Assembly (NCBI RefSeq): GCF_029633865.1
Contig: NC_079221.1
Location: 4,990,594 to 5,054,593, forward strand
Direction: 5' to 3'
DNA from: Lampris incognitus
Taxonomy: Eukaryota > Chordata > Actinopteri > Lampriformes > Lampridae
Length of the DNA: 64,000 nt
The notes under the pieces are model-generated. The model saw nothing but the letters and a program-made list of their open reading frames with translations, did no database searches and had not been told where the DNA came from. Position numbers and translations under genes: made by a program. Below, piece by piece: positions 1 through 10,649 of the stretch. Every line of letters starts with the position of its first letter. The stretch's first letter is position 1.

Positions 1-161
1 GGAGCACCCAGAGGAAACCCACGCAGACACGGGGAGAACATGTAAACTCCACACAGAGGACGACCCGAGACGACCCCGAAGGTTGGACTACCCCGGGGCT
101 TGAATCCAGGACCTTCTTGCTGTGAGGCGAACGTGCTAACCACTGCGCCACCGAGCCGCCC
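1..161 (-). repeat. SINE family A, truncated by the window edge
   Basis: Reverse-strand copy of the tRNA-derived SINE that recurs through the window. Its head at 140-161 carries the polymerase III A-box and B-box like motifs (reverse complement ggtggcgcagtgg and a degenerate ggattcaa). The 3' part lies outside the window. Confidence 0.85.
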
Positions 162-195
162 AGTATATCAAATATATCATATCAAATATCAATAA

Positions 196-1106
196 TATGC
201 ATCGATCAGCCAAAACATTAAAACCACTATGCGTTTGGGGAATGAGGGCTAGTCTGTCTGGTCCGATCCCACAGAAGAGCTACTGTAGCTCATATTGCTG
301 AAAAAGTTAATGCTGGCTGTGATAGACAGGTGTTGGTACACACAGTGCATCACAGCTTGCTGCATATGGGGTTGCATATCTGCAGACCGGTCAGAGTGCC
401 CATGATGACCCCTGTCCACCGCCAAAAGTGCCTACAATGGGCACGTGAGTGTCAGAAACTGGACCCTAGAGCAATGGAAGAAGTTGGTCTTGTCTGATGA
501 ATTGTGTTTTCTTTTACATCATGTCGATGGCCGGGTGCATGCATGTGATTTACCTGGGGAAGAGATGGCACCAGGATGCACTATGGGAAAAAGGCAAGAC
601 GGCGGAGGCAGTGTGATGCTCTGGGCAATGTTCTGCTGGGAAACCTTGGGTCCTGGCATTCCTATGGATTTTAGTTTGACATGACCTACCTACACATTGT
701 TGCAGACCAGGTACACCCCTTCATGGCATCGGTATTCCCTGATGACAGTGGCCTCTTTTAGCAGGATAGTGCACCGTGCCACACTGCAAAAAATATTTAG
801 GAATGGTTTGAGGAACATGACAAAGTGTTCAAGGTGTTGCCTTGGCCCCCGAATTCCCTGGATCTCGGTCCCATCAAGCATCTATGGGATGTGCTGGAAA
901 AACAAGTCCGATCCATGGAGGCCCCACCTTGCACATTGCAGGACTTAAAGGATCTGCTGCTAACGTCTTGGTGCCAGATACCAGAAGACACCTTCAGAGG
1001 TTTTGTGGAGTCCATGCCTTGACAGATCAGAGCCGTTTTGGCGGCACAAAGGGGACATACACAATATTGGGCAGGTGGTTTTAATGTTTTGGCTGATTGG
1101 TGTATA
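196..1106 (+). mobile_element. Tc1-like DNA transposon, decayed
   Basis: Terminal inverted repeats of about 28 bp (gatcagccaaaacattaaaa at the left, its complement ending near 1106) bound a 911-bp copy. Between them, translations give VLSDELCFLLHHVDGRV (445-684) and then QDSAPCHTA and LPWPPNSLDL..PIKHLWD (about 750-1021), the DDE-transposase segments of Tc1 elements. The reading frame shifts and has in-frame stops, and the N-terminal DNA-binding part is missing, so it is dead. Confidence 0.85.
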
Positions 1107-1486
1107 TCTGGTTTGTTGTCTGAGTGGTCTTTCTTATGTCAGTAAAACCCCTTGTGCCCTGCACACTAATGTAAATGACTACAGAAGTAATATTCATATG
1201 GGTGACGTAGACGGGTAACAACATTTAATGCATTTAGAAACTTTGGCATTCAGAGAGTGACACCAATAGGTGAGGATCATAATAGGAGACTTTCACAATA
1301 TGAACCTTATTGGATTTACTCTCATAATGCCATGTCTTCTCATGGTTTAGATGTAGAGTTTATCAAACCTTTTCTGTAGTTGCCTCTAACATGTCCTACC
1401 TCCTCATTTTTCCTTAGTGTCCAGGTGTACAAACCTCACCCACATCACACATTCGAAAGAATTATGCATCATATGCTATTGAATAC

Positions 1487-1836
1487 GGGCGGCACGGTGG
1501 CGCAGTGATCGGCGCGGTCGCCTCACAGCAAGAAGGTCCTGGGTTCGAACCCCGGGGTCGTCCCGGGTCGTCCTCTCTGTGGTGTTTGCATGTTCTCCTC
1601 GTGTCTGCGTGTGTTTCCTCCGGGTTCTCTGGTTTCCTCCCACAGTCCAAACACACGTAGGTCAAGTGAATCGGCCATACTAAAATGTCCCTGGGTGTGA
1701 ATGTGTCGGCCCTGTGATGGCCTGGTGGCCTGTCCTGAGTGTCTCCCCACCTGCCACCCGATGACTGCTGGGATAGGCTCCAGCATCCCGCAACCGTTGT
1801 TGGGTTAAGCAGCTTGGATCATGGATGGATGGATGT
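1487..1836 (+). repeat. SINE family A, full length
   Basis: The tRNA-like head has an A box (tggcgcagtga) and a B box (gggttcgaacccc), followed by the conserved body (tttcctcccacagtcc, ggataggctccagcatcc) and an atggatggatgg tail. A perfect 10-bp target-site duplication, TATTGAATAC, lies at 1477-1486 and 1837-1846. Confidence 0.9.
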
Positions 1837-1995
1837 TATTGAATACTTTTTAAGTTCAGGCATAGTGTGAGAATAATTTTCTCACCTGCAGTCCTGGATA
1901 TAAACCCACGATGTGTAGAACACTTTCGCTTGCGCTGCCCCTGGGTGTCCCAATAAAATTATTCTAAACACTCTTATATGTTTAAAATTTCACAG

Positions 1996-4900
1996 TCAGG
2001 TTTGAATCAAGGTACCTTGATGCACTTGGCCATCTTCCATGTTTTCCCCTTGGAAATTGTGGGAATTTTAGAGATCACAAAAGAGGTATGCGTAGTCTTC
2101 TTTTTATCCTTCTAATTTGTTAATGCGACTCATACAAGTGTTAAGGTTGTGGTAAATTTATTTCAGGTCTTTGGGAACAGTGTTACCGATGCTGTTTTAG
2201 CTCAAGGAGTCCTTTGTGTCTCTCACAGCAACAAGTCAGTGAAGCTTTACAGCTGTGAACACATCCTGAAGAAGGTACTTTTTTTTATTCTTTAACAGTA
2301 CACATTTTCTAACTTGCATTGCATATGGTTGAATACTTCAGTCAATTTAACTAGTAGAATCAGAATAATCTTTATTTGGGCATGTATGTGTGCACATACA
2401 TGGAATTTGACTCCGGTGTAGTGGCTCTCGATGTAATTGCATAGAATAACAACACAGCATTCTTCAGGAATATAGTATACAAGGATTGACTATATACAGG
2501 TGAAACAAGAAAGCAATGGTGCAAAGATGCTGGAATAGATATGTTAGCAGGGTACTTATATACATGAAGTAGGTGGACATGACAGAATATACATGTATAC
2601 GTGCAACATACAGTATGTACAGCATGCTTAGATTTATTATGACAATGTTAAGTGTTTATCAGAGTGAGTCTGTGGAAAGAAACTATTATTGTGTCTGGTT
2701 GTTTTGGGGTACAGTGGTCTGTAGCGCCTACCAGAGTGGAGGAGTTGGAACAGGCTGTGACCAGGGTGTGATGGGTCTACAGTGATGTTGCCTGCCTGTT
2801 TCCGGACTCTGGAGGTGTATAAGTCCTGAATGGACAGCAGGTTGGCACCGGTGGTTTTCTCTGCCGTTGCAGTCTGTCCCTGACCTGTTTGGTGGCGGAT
2901 CCAAACCAGACGGTGATGGATGTGCAGAGAACGGACTGGATTATTGCAGAGTAGAGCTGAATCAGCAGTTCCTGAGACGGGTTGAACTTCCTGAGCTGAT
3001 GGAGAAAGTAAATCTTCTGCCGGGCCTTTTTTAATGATTGTGTCTGGGTTGGATGCTCACCTTAGGCCCTGGGAGATTGTGGATCCCAGAAACCTGAAGG
3101 TTTCCACAGCAGACAGTGGTGAGGGGGTGGGGGCATTGTTGGTGGGCTCCTCCTGAAGTCCACTGTCACCTCCACAGTTTTGAGCGTGTTCAGCTCCAGG
3201 TTGTTATGACCGCATCAGAGGGCCAGCTGTTCAACCTCCCATCTACATGCAGACTCGTCACCATCCCGGATAAGGCCGATGATTGTTGTGTGTCATCTAC
3301 AAACTTGGGGAGTTTAACAGACGGTTCTCCTGAGATGCAGTCATTTGTGTAGAGGGACAAGAGCACAGGGGAGAGCACACACCCCTGGGGGGGAACCAGT
3401 GCTGATTGTCCAGGTGCTGGATGTGATTTTCCCCAGCCCCAGGGGTGGTCTCTTGTAGATGGCGATGTCCTGCAGGCCTCTCCACACAGACGCAGGATTG
3501 TTAGCCGAAAACCTGTTTTTCGGCTTTTCAGTGTGTAGCCCCTTTTGGCTACTCTGATCTCCTTTGTCGGTGTGTTTCTTGCTTGTTGTAGAGGATCCTG
3601 TCACCACTCCCGTAGGCCTCCTCTTTGGCCTGATGAAGCTGCCTGAGTTTTGCTGTGAACCAGGGTTCATTGTCATTGAATTTGTGGAAAGTTTTGGTGG
3701 GCACGACACATCCTCAGAAAAGCTGATGTAAGATGTCAGTGTCAGGAAGTTCGTCCAGGTCTGTAGATGCAGCCTCAAAAAACACTCCAGAATCAAAACC
3801 ATAGCACCCGATATCCAAAAGCGATGTGCTTATGTCATTTACCAATATTTAGCGCTGTCTATTTCCTTTTGAGTTGGGGAGCTGCTGCCCGTCGCTCTGC
3901 TAATCTGGTGTAATCTGATGTAATTGGATCTAAAAGGCCCTTTTTCTTTTTTCCAGTATATGACAACAAAACTGACTCTTGGAGAGCAGAGTTCCTTCAG
4001 TGGGGGAAATAGAGTCGGGAATGTTCCTTTGGGTATTCCTGTGAATATCCACTTCAACGGTAAAGCGGTTGTTCTTTTTGTCGGTCCACGCCGGCAGGAC
4101 GCCTTTGTCAGACAATTTTCCCCAGCCCATAATAAGCCTGATGAAGACTAATGTCTCCCGCAGAACAGCAGTACTGATTTTTCTTTCTCATTTTTATTCC
4201 CCAGATTGCCCTCCAGTGCTTTTTGAGGTGTCTTGTTCTAGCTATAGTGTACAAATCGGAGGCTGCCCATGGCACTATATTTACACACCGCCGCACAAGA
4301 AACACAAGGGAACCCACCATATCTGCTCGCTGGAGGACAGCATTTTGGTATTTTTTTAAGTACAGGCTTAATATAATATGAAAAATATTGTCATTTTTGT
4401 ATTTAGTGTACAGCATGTTATCAAGCCGGTAGTAGTGGTAGCCAAATTTCATTTAGGTCAAAATAAAGCCACAAAGTACTTAACAATCACACATTAACAA
4501 CATGTACAAACAGCAGGCAAACTGAGATTAAAATGAATGTAAGCTAAGGACCCTATGAAGGCCTGACAGTTAATTTTAGTATTGGAAAACGGTTTTAAAA
4601 GCCGAGCAGAGTCCTTCCCAGCCTTTTATGTGGCAGAATATTTACCTGGGAGTTGACGGGAGCCATTTGAAGGCTTTGGTTTAAGGGCCACAGATGTTTG
4701 TGACAGTCATTGTCGTCAGCTGTTGGGGAGAGTAAAGCCTGAATAAACTCCACCAAGCCGCTCTACAGAGCGGCATACCCAGTCCTACGTTTTATCCCAA
4801 CATATGAGGTATCAAAAGACTCGCCTTCATTTGTTATGGAAAATGTCTCTTCTGTTGTGTGTTGGTTCTGTGTTTTGTCTATGCTCCTCACCACATAGCA

Positions 4901-7589
4901 TTCTAAAATAGTCATAGGGGAATGAATTACACCACATTTTACATTAAGCCATTGGAAATGACTATTTTAGTGCTCATCGTTAAATATGTCAACATCCACT
5001 GTGGCGTAGAGAATTACAATGTTGGGAGGGGGCATCAAACCACAGCAGTGGTAGCAGTAAATCACTGTTTGATCCATCCATTCATTACCCAAACCGCTTA
5101 TCCTGTTCTCAGGGTCGCGGGGATGCTGGAGCCTATCCCAGCAGTCACTGGGTGCCAGGCGGGGAGACACTCTGGACAGGCCACCAGGCCATCACACAGG
5201 GCTGATAAGTAAATCATGGCACGGTGGCGCAGTGGTTAGCGTGGTCACCTCACAGTAAGAGGGTCCTGGGTTCGAACCCTGGGGTAGTCCAACCTTGGGG
5301 GTCGTCCCGGGTCGTCCTCTGTGTGGAGTTTGCATGTTCTCCCCGTGTCTGTGTGGGTTTCCTCCGGGGGCTCCGGTTTCCTCCCACAGTCCAAAGACAT
5401 GTAGGTCAGGTGAATCGGCCGTACTAAATTGACCCTAGGTGTGTGTGTGTGTGGTGGTGTGGGGGGGGCCCTGTGATGGACTGACTGCCTGTCCAGGGTG
5501 TCTCCCCTCCTGCCGCCCAATAACTGCTGGGGTAGGTTCCAGCATCCCGCGACCTCGATTGTGATCAGCAGCTTGGATAATGGATGGATGGATGATAAGT
5601 AAATCATAAGAGTAAAAGACGCTTCAGGTGTTCAGTTCTTGATGAAGGCGGCCTACCTGCTGGGGCTTTACAAACCAAATAGTGTAGTGAAACAGAAAAC
5701 ATGGTATTCTGGTGCAAAATCCTTGGTTTAAGAAATGCAGTTCTTCATCAAGTGTGCCCCCCCCCCCAAAAAAAGCCCAAACGCTGATTGACTTCCAGAG
5801 TTGTTTGTTTTTGTATCCTCCAAATGCTGAGAGAAATTGTCACTAAAAAGCTTGTCAACATATTTTTTTAGTCAATGTTTGAATCTTAATGTTTGGCCCC
5901 CAAAAAAAACGTGATTGGTTTTCAATAATTTACAATTATTCTGACACCTGTGTAAATGACAAATTAATGCATGATGATTGCTTCGCCATAGGTTTGACAT
6001 AATTTGTCCTTGTGGAATTAGGCAACTAATGGAATACAGGAAATGAACCGTTGCTCTCTGGAGGATGACTGGATCTTCTTCCACCATGACGACTCGGGAA
6101 GAATCATTCACTTTGGACCGAGCACCATAAAGTGAGTACCGCGGTAAACTGACCCAGGCAATACTATTGAATGCATATAACAGGGTTCCCACACGTCCTG
6201 GAAAACCTGGAAATTCATCAAGTGGTTTTCCAGTTATTGAAAACACCTGACAAATAATCAAATTTGATCAAACGTCCCATATATTATCGAGATCATAGAA
6301 AATAGTAAAGTTAGGTTATGAAATTGTATTATTATCCACTTAGATGGCCTGTTTTTATTGTTATTTGTAGCCTAGATTGGTACCTAATAATAGTAATAAT
6401 AATAATGTTATCCTGGATGTTTTAGACAAGTGATATAATTTGAAAACAACAACCCCCCTCCCTAAAACAAAAAAAAAACATGCATCAGTGTTTTATGTTG
6501 GGGGGGGGGGGGGCATATTTAGTGACCAGAGTCCATTTAGAGACTATTGAGGCTTCCTCGGCGGCCCGGTGGCGCAGTTAGTGCAGTCGCCTCACAGCAA
6601 GAAGGTCCTGGGTTCGAGCCCCGGGGGTAGTCCAACCTTGGGGGTCGTCCCGGGTCGTCCTCTGTGTGGAGTTTGCATGTTCTCCCCGTGTCTGCGTGGG
6701 TTTCCTCCGGGTGCTCCGGTTTCCTCCCACAGTCCAAAGACCTGTAGGTCAGATGAACCGGCCATACTAAATTGTTTCTAGGTGTGAATGTGTGTGTGTC
6801 GGCCCTGTGATGGCCTGGCGGCCTGTCCAGGGTGTCTCCCCGCCTGCCACCCGATGACTGCTGGGATAGGCTCCAGCATCCCCACGACCCTGAGAGCAGG
6901 ATAAGCGGTTCGGAATAGATGGATGAGGCCTCCTCTTACTGTTGACATTGAATAGGACCTTCCTTGAGTTCTGTATATCTGAGCAAAAGTTTTAGGAAGT
7001 GATTTCTTTGAGTGGGAACCCTGATAGAACCATTTAGCTTTCCAAACATTTTCACATTTTCCTAATTATATCATCATACTGGACACGCTCTCAGTGATTT
7101 TGTAATCTTTTTCTCCCAAGTGTGTTAAAGATTCTGAAAGGGCTCAAGAGCGGTATGCCATGTGAAGTAGTTGTGGATTTTTCCATCGCTGCGCATCGAG
7201 ACGTCAGTGTAAGTGTAATATGTATTTGCTCCGTGGACCTGCTATGACAGAAGTAGACTTTACATACAGGAGGCTCGCTTTAATCAAGAAATGCAGCCTG
7301 ACCAGTTCTGCTCGACCTTTACCAAGGGATGGGTACCGAAACCCGGTATTAAATGCACACCGGCGCTAAATTATTAAAGACTGTACTAGTGATAAGCTCC
7401 GACGTTGATGGTTCTGCTATCGGTGTTGGAGAAATCAAGAAAATAAATTTCCTGTTTATTTAGGCTACACAGATGTTCTCCTGCACCTTTTATTTCACCA
7501 CCTCCGTGTCTAATTTGCATTTGTCTATGATGCATTTTTGCTATTCCCAACCCAGAAGAGAGGTCTCTCTCTGAGCCTGTCACTGACGT

Positions 7590-7657
<68 letters not shown>

Positions 7658-9746
7658 CGCCTGCTCTTAGTGACAATGGCGGCGAGAGAACTAAACGGTC
7701 AAAGGTCTGGTTATGGGGCATCCAGGGGTGGCCATTTTGTTAGCCGGAGGTAACACGGGGATTTGAATCGCCGGTTCAAATCCCCGTGTTACCTCCGGCT
7801 TGGTTGGGCGTCCCTACAGACACAACTGGCCGTGTCTGCGGGTGGGAAGCCGGATGTGGGTATGTGTCCTGGTTGCTGCACTAGCGCCTCCTCTGGCCGG
7901 TCTGAGCACCTGTTCGGGGGGGAGGGGGAACTGGGGGAAATAGCGAGATCCTCCCACGCACTACGCCCCCCTGGTGAAACTCCTCACTGTCAGGTGAAAA
8001 GAAGCGGCTGGCGACTCCACCTGTATGGGAGGAGGCATGTGGTAGTCTGCAGCCCTGCCCGGATCGGCAGAGGGGCTGGAGCAGAGACCGGGACGCTCGG
8101 AAGAGTGGGGCAATGCGCCAGGTGCAATTGGGGAGAAAATCCCCCCCAAAAAAGTAACGCCCTGTCCAGACATGAGAAAATAAAGCAACATTAATTCTGT
8201 TCTCAATTTGTTTTGTTTTTTTCTCTTAAAAAAATAACAAAAAGAACCGATAAGAGTAGGAAGTAGTACCGTTAAGATCTTAACGATACCCATCCCTACC
8301 TTTACCAGGACAAAAACTTAGTTATGTCACTTAGTTACGTGATGATGTCCTCACTGTAGAAACGTGGAATGGTGTTTCCATTCCCTGGATAAATTCCTCA
8401 CCAGTTTTCCTGCTCTTGATCTCCTGTAGGTTGACTCCCAAGTCGTCGTCACGTCCTCAGGTCGCACAGTGAAGAGAAGAGCTCAACAGCTGGATGATGA
8501 CCCGGACCAAGAGGTGTCGCAATGATTAAGCTTTCCGTATTAATACTTGACGCCAAACTACCGTGATGTGTTTTTCTAACCTTCTCTGCAAGGAAAATTA
8601 CAGCCTTTTAACCGCTCAGCACCGATTACTTTACCGTCCTCCTCATCAAATACCTGTTTGTTTGATAATGTGGAAGTTGTGTAGCGTGTTAGTCACTGTG
8701 ACTTGCTGTATGGGATAAAATGATTCTTTGGCTGCAGAATTATCCAGTCGACATGTCAAATTTCTTTGGCATAGTGCCCTAAAATCAACAACGCAGATAG
8801 CAAAACTGCTGTGGCTCGGACCCGTCCCACACCCGACACCTCATCCGGCCCACATACCACGTGGAATGATGGCACTTGGGCGGCCCGCTCCTGTTTGCCA
8901 GATCTGGGCCAGAACCAAGCCATAGCAGTGCCGCATGTGCCACATATTTGCCAAAGGTTGCCCATATTTGTTTTGTGATATTTGGGCCATATTCACCATT
9001 TACCACACGGGCCACTTCAGGGTCACATCCAGATCACATGTTGCCCAGAGCACCGCCTCTTTGCCAAAAAAGGCCCACGTTTGATTCGGCATATTTGGGC
9101 CATATTTGCTATTATACATGTGGGCCACTTCCGGCCCACATCCATTTTGTCAGGGCTAGAAGAAGGCCATCAGTGCCGCATCACTGCCTGAAGTGGCCCA
9201 CATCCAGATGCTATCTGAGAACCACAGTGTTCTCCATGCTGGAGTTATTATGCGTCATAGTGTGACGCTGGAGATGATAACCTCAGAATGTGAGGGTGAA
9301 CTTTAGACCAAGGGGCCGTCAAACATCCCATTAAAAGAACTTGGGGAAATACCCTTTAATTTAACAGACCTTCCGACTGGTGGAATACGAAGATGAGCTG
9401 GACCTTCTGGCGGTCGTGGTAACCGACTCTGAGGAGGGGGAAGCAAAAGCTCACGTCAGACTGTTTGACAACAAGAGCGGGGACTTGCTAAAGACCGTTC
9501 CTCTGGCAGGATGTTGGGATGAGGTGAGTAGCTGACACAACTCCAGCGGTACCCAAGCTAAAAAAAAAAAAATTTGAAATTTCGAAATATGTTTCTATGC
9601 ATTTATGTGAGCCACATTTGTTTTGTTTTGTTTTCTAGACTTACTGCCATGGGGTGTTCATCGACAGAGAGACTATTATTCATATAGGGCAAAAGAACAA
9701 CAACTACAGCTGCAATGTTTACAAACTCCAAAACAGCAGAAAATAA
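1996..9746 (+). CDS. DCAF17: DDB1- and CUL4-associated factor 17 (3' part)
   Basis: Nine coding exons join in frame to 329 residues and a stop: 1996-2085, 2167-2274, 3957-4059, 4205-4347, 6022-6131, 7121-7208, 8430-8513, 9368-9523 and 9639-9746. The phases close at every junction. Translations such as LAIFHVFPLEIVGILEI, QIGGCPWHYIYTP, GRIIHFGP and VEYEDELDLLAVV follow human DCAF17 from about residue 196 to the C-terminus. DCAF17 is a nucleolar/multipass protein listed among CUL4-DDB1 E3 ligase substrate receptors, and human loss causes Woodhouse-Sakati syndrome (known for the family). The N-terminal half is missing: its exons lie before base 1 or were not recognised between 1107 and 1995. Introns carry SINEs, a LINE fragment, a hAT element and a MITE, but no exon is interrupted. 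The donor after 8513 (gtgtcg) is weak. CYBRD1 starts 0.9 kb downstream on the same strand. Confidence 0.93.
2355..3800 (-). mobile_element. Non-LTR retrotransposon (LINE) fragment, internally deleted
   Basis: On the minus strand the 3800-3450 part reads like the linker before the reverse transcriptase (NRFSANNPASVWRGLQDIA). It jumps at once to GVCSPL and PKFVDDT (the YADD-box region, about 3190-3400), so most of the RT core has been deleted. The rest (2355-3190) is the 3' part and UTR. The clade looks L2/CR1/Rex-like but was not settled. It lies in a DCAF17 intron. Confidence 0.8.
4348..5073. other. DCAF17 intron, no recognised element
   Basis: Intronic sequence after the exon ending 4347. 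I see no exon, tandem repeat or transposon signature. Confidence 0.5.
5074..5202 (-). repeat. SINE family A, 3' fragment
   Basis: Reverse-oriented tail part only (catccattcattacccaaacc to ggccatcaca). It was the landing site for the full-length copy beginning at 5218. Confidence 0.85.
5218..5592 (+). repeat. SINE family A, full length, nested beside another
   Basis: Complete copy with pol III boxes, body and a tggatggatgga tail. It is flanked by a perfect 15-bp target-site duplication, TGATAAGTAAATCAT, at 5203-5217 and 5593-5607. Confidence 0.92.
6560..6924 (+). repeat. SINE family A, full length
   Basis: Complete copy. The target-site duplication is GAGGCTTCCTC at 6549-6559 against GAGGCCTCCTC at 6925-6935, one mismatch. 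Within a DCAF17 intron. Confidence 0.9.
7591..7654. repeat. (CA)n microsatellite
   Basis: Thirty-two uninterrupted CA units inside the hAT-like element. Confidence 0.98.
7742..7800. repeat. Perfect palindrome, 26-bp arms and 7-bp loop
   Basis: Bases 7742-7767 are the exact reverse complement of 7775-7800. The right arm belongs to SINE family B just after its B box (ttcaaatccccgtgtt); the left arm is an inverted copy of the same SINE segment. Confidence 0.97.
7771..8152 (+). repeat. SINE family B, head replaced by an inverted copy
   Basis: Second tRNA-derived SINE family. The B-box part (ccggttcaaatcc) and the body (gtgggaagccggatgtgggt, ctcactgtcaggtgaaaa) are present. The expected A-box head is absent and replaced by the inverted left arm. 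Confidence 0.85.
8794..9217 (+). mobile_element. MITE-like element rich in tttgggccatattt
   Basis: Short inverted ends (cagatagc at 8794, gctatctg at 9210-9217) enclose imperfect internal repeats of gggccatatttgc and ggcccacatcc. No ORF resembles a transposase. The superfamily is unassigned. It lies in a DCAF17 intron. Confidence 0.6.
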
Positions 9747-9906
9747 TGTTCTGATGACCAGCACTCCTCGGTTGAACACCGCTCCACTGTGAAAGCATTT
9801 GATGCCGAATGAAAATCTACTTTTATATATATATATATATATATATAGCAAATACTTGTGTCTCAGGTGGTTTTTTTTGTTTGTTTTTGTTGTTGTACAG
9901 TTTACT

Positions 9907-9976
9907 ATTAAACACGATGAACACATTCACGTTGGGGGTCATTTTCTCTTAATTTTATTAAGTGAACTTAAATAAA
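9907..9976 (+). terminator. Candidate DCAF17 poly(A) signals
   Basis: ATTAAA at 9907-9912 and AATAAA at 9971-9976 lie 160-230 bp after the DCAF17 stop codon and are followed by T/GT-rich sequence. Either could direct 3' end formation. Confidence 0.45.
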
Positions 9977-10407
9977 GTTCAAGTTTGCTTGTTTGTTTTA
10001 TTTTACTGTGTTCTGTAAGGTGTCCTTGAGTGCCCGGAGAGGCGCCCACAAATAAAATGTATTGTTGTTATTATATTTCCCAAGTATATGTATCAATGTA
10101 CTAGTGGTATACTTGTAAGTGTACTATTTCAATACAAAAAAGTATACTTGAAGTTAATTTTATTAAGTAAACTTTAAAGTTCAAGTATATTTCCCAAGTT
10201 TACTTATCAATGTACTAGTGGTATATAAGTGTAGTATTTCAATACTCCCCTGCTGAGTGGTTAAAAAGTAACCAGAGAGCATCATGGGATTTGTAGTTTA
10301 CAGGCGGCGCGCTAACGGCCCACTGGACTAGGTTACTTCCAGGTTCTGTACCGCGTCAACGCCGTTCTGAGACAAAAAAGGGGCAAAGCAAGTTTCTCGA
10401 GGGATGA

Positions 10408-10415
10408 TGACGTCA
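10408..10415. promoter_or_regulatory. Consensus CRE (TGACGTCA) upstream of CYBRD1
   Basis: A full palindromic cAMP-response element lies about 235 bp before the CYBRD1 start codon in GC-rich leader/promoter sequence. CREB/ATF binding is inferred from the motif only. The transcription start is not known. Confidence 0.4.
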
Positions 10416-10649
10416 GAGGAGGAGTCCGCCATCATCATCATCATCAGTATTACTTATATAAACATATGTTTCTTTACTTACGTAGACACAAAGAAAGTTA
10501 CGAAACGCCGATTTCGGATGTTTTCATAATTGTGGCGTCACGTGACCGCGATCCTTCCCCTCGAGTGACCCCTGGAGAGGTTTTAAGCGACGCCTCCTCC
10601 TCTTCCTCCTCCTCCTCTTCCTCCCCCCAGTCGGCGGCAGGCAGGCGCG

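Larger units (their letters stand above)
7324..8298 (+). mobile_element. Non-autonomous hAT-like element with nested inserts
   Basis: The ends read aagggatgggtaccg at the left and, as reverse complement, tagggatgggtatcg at the right. The 8-bp target-site duplication CCTTTACC lies at 7316-7323 and 8299-8306, as expected for hAT. The interior holds a CA microsatellite and a SINE family B body rather than a transposase. It sits in a DCAF17 intron. Confidence 0.85.
9747..10649. other. DCAF17-CYBRD1 spacer with an AT-rich duplication
   Basis: Holds the DCAF17 3' UTR, then an AT-rich duplicated segment: atcaatgtactagtggtat occurs near 10091 and 10207, and ttattaagt(g/a)aac near 9955 and 10160. GC-rich CYBRD1 promoter/leader sequence runs from about 10300. 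Confidence 0.7.

Noticed and set aside
445-1021. Open frames with transposase-like sequence as a gene
   Set aside because: The frames are interrupted and bounded by Tc1 inverted repeats, so this is a dead transposon.
1487-1575. tRNA gene
   Set aside because: A and B boxes are present, but the cloverleaf is degraded and the sequence continues into a SINE body. The same applies to families B and C.
1416-1990. Possible additional DCAF17 exons after ccttag (1416) or around 1925-1960
   Set aside because: The short translations (VQVYKPHPHH, HFRLRCPWVSQ) match DCAF17 poorly and run into stops; no consistent donor or phase.
7742-7800. Hairpin as a microRNA precursor
   Set aside because: The stem is perfect, GC-rich and made of SINE sequence; animal miRNA precursors have bulged stems of other geometry.
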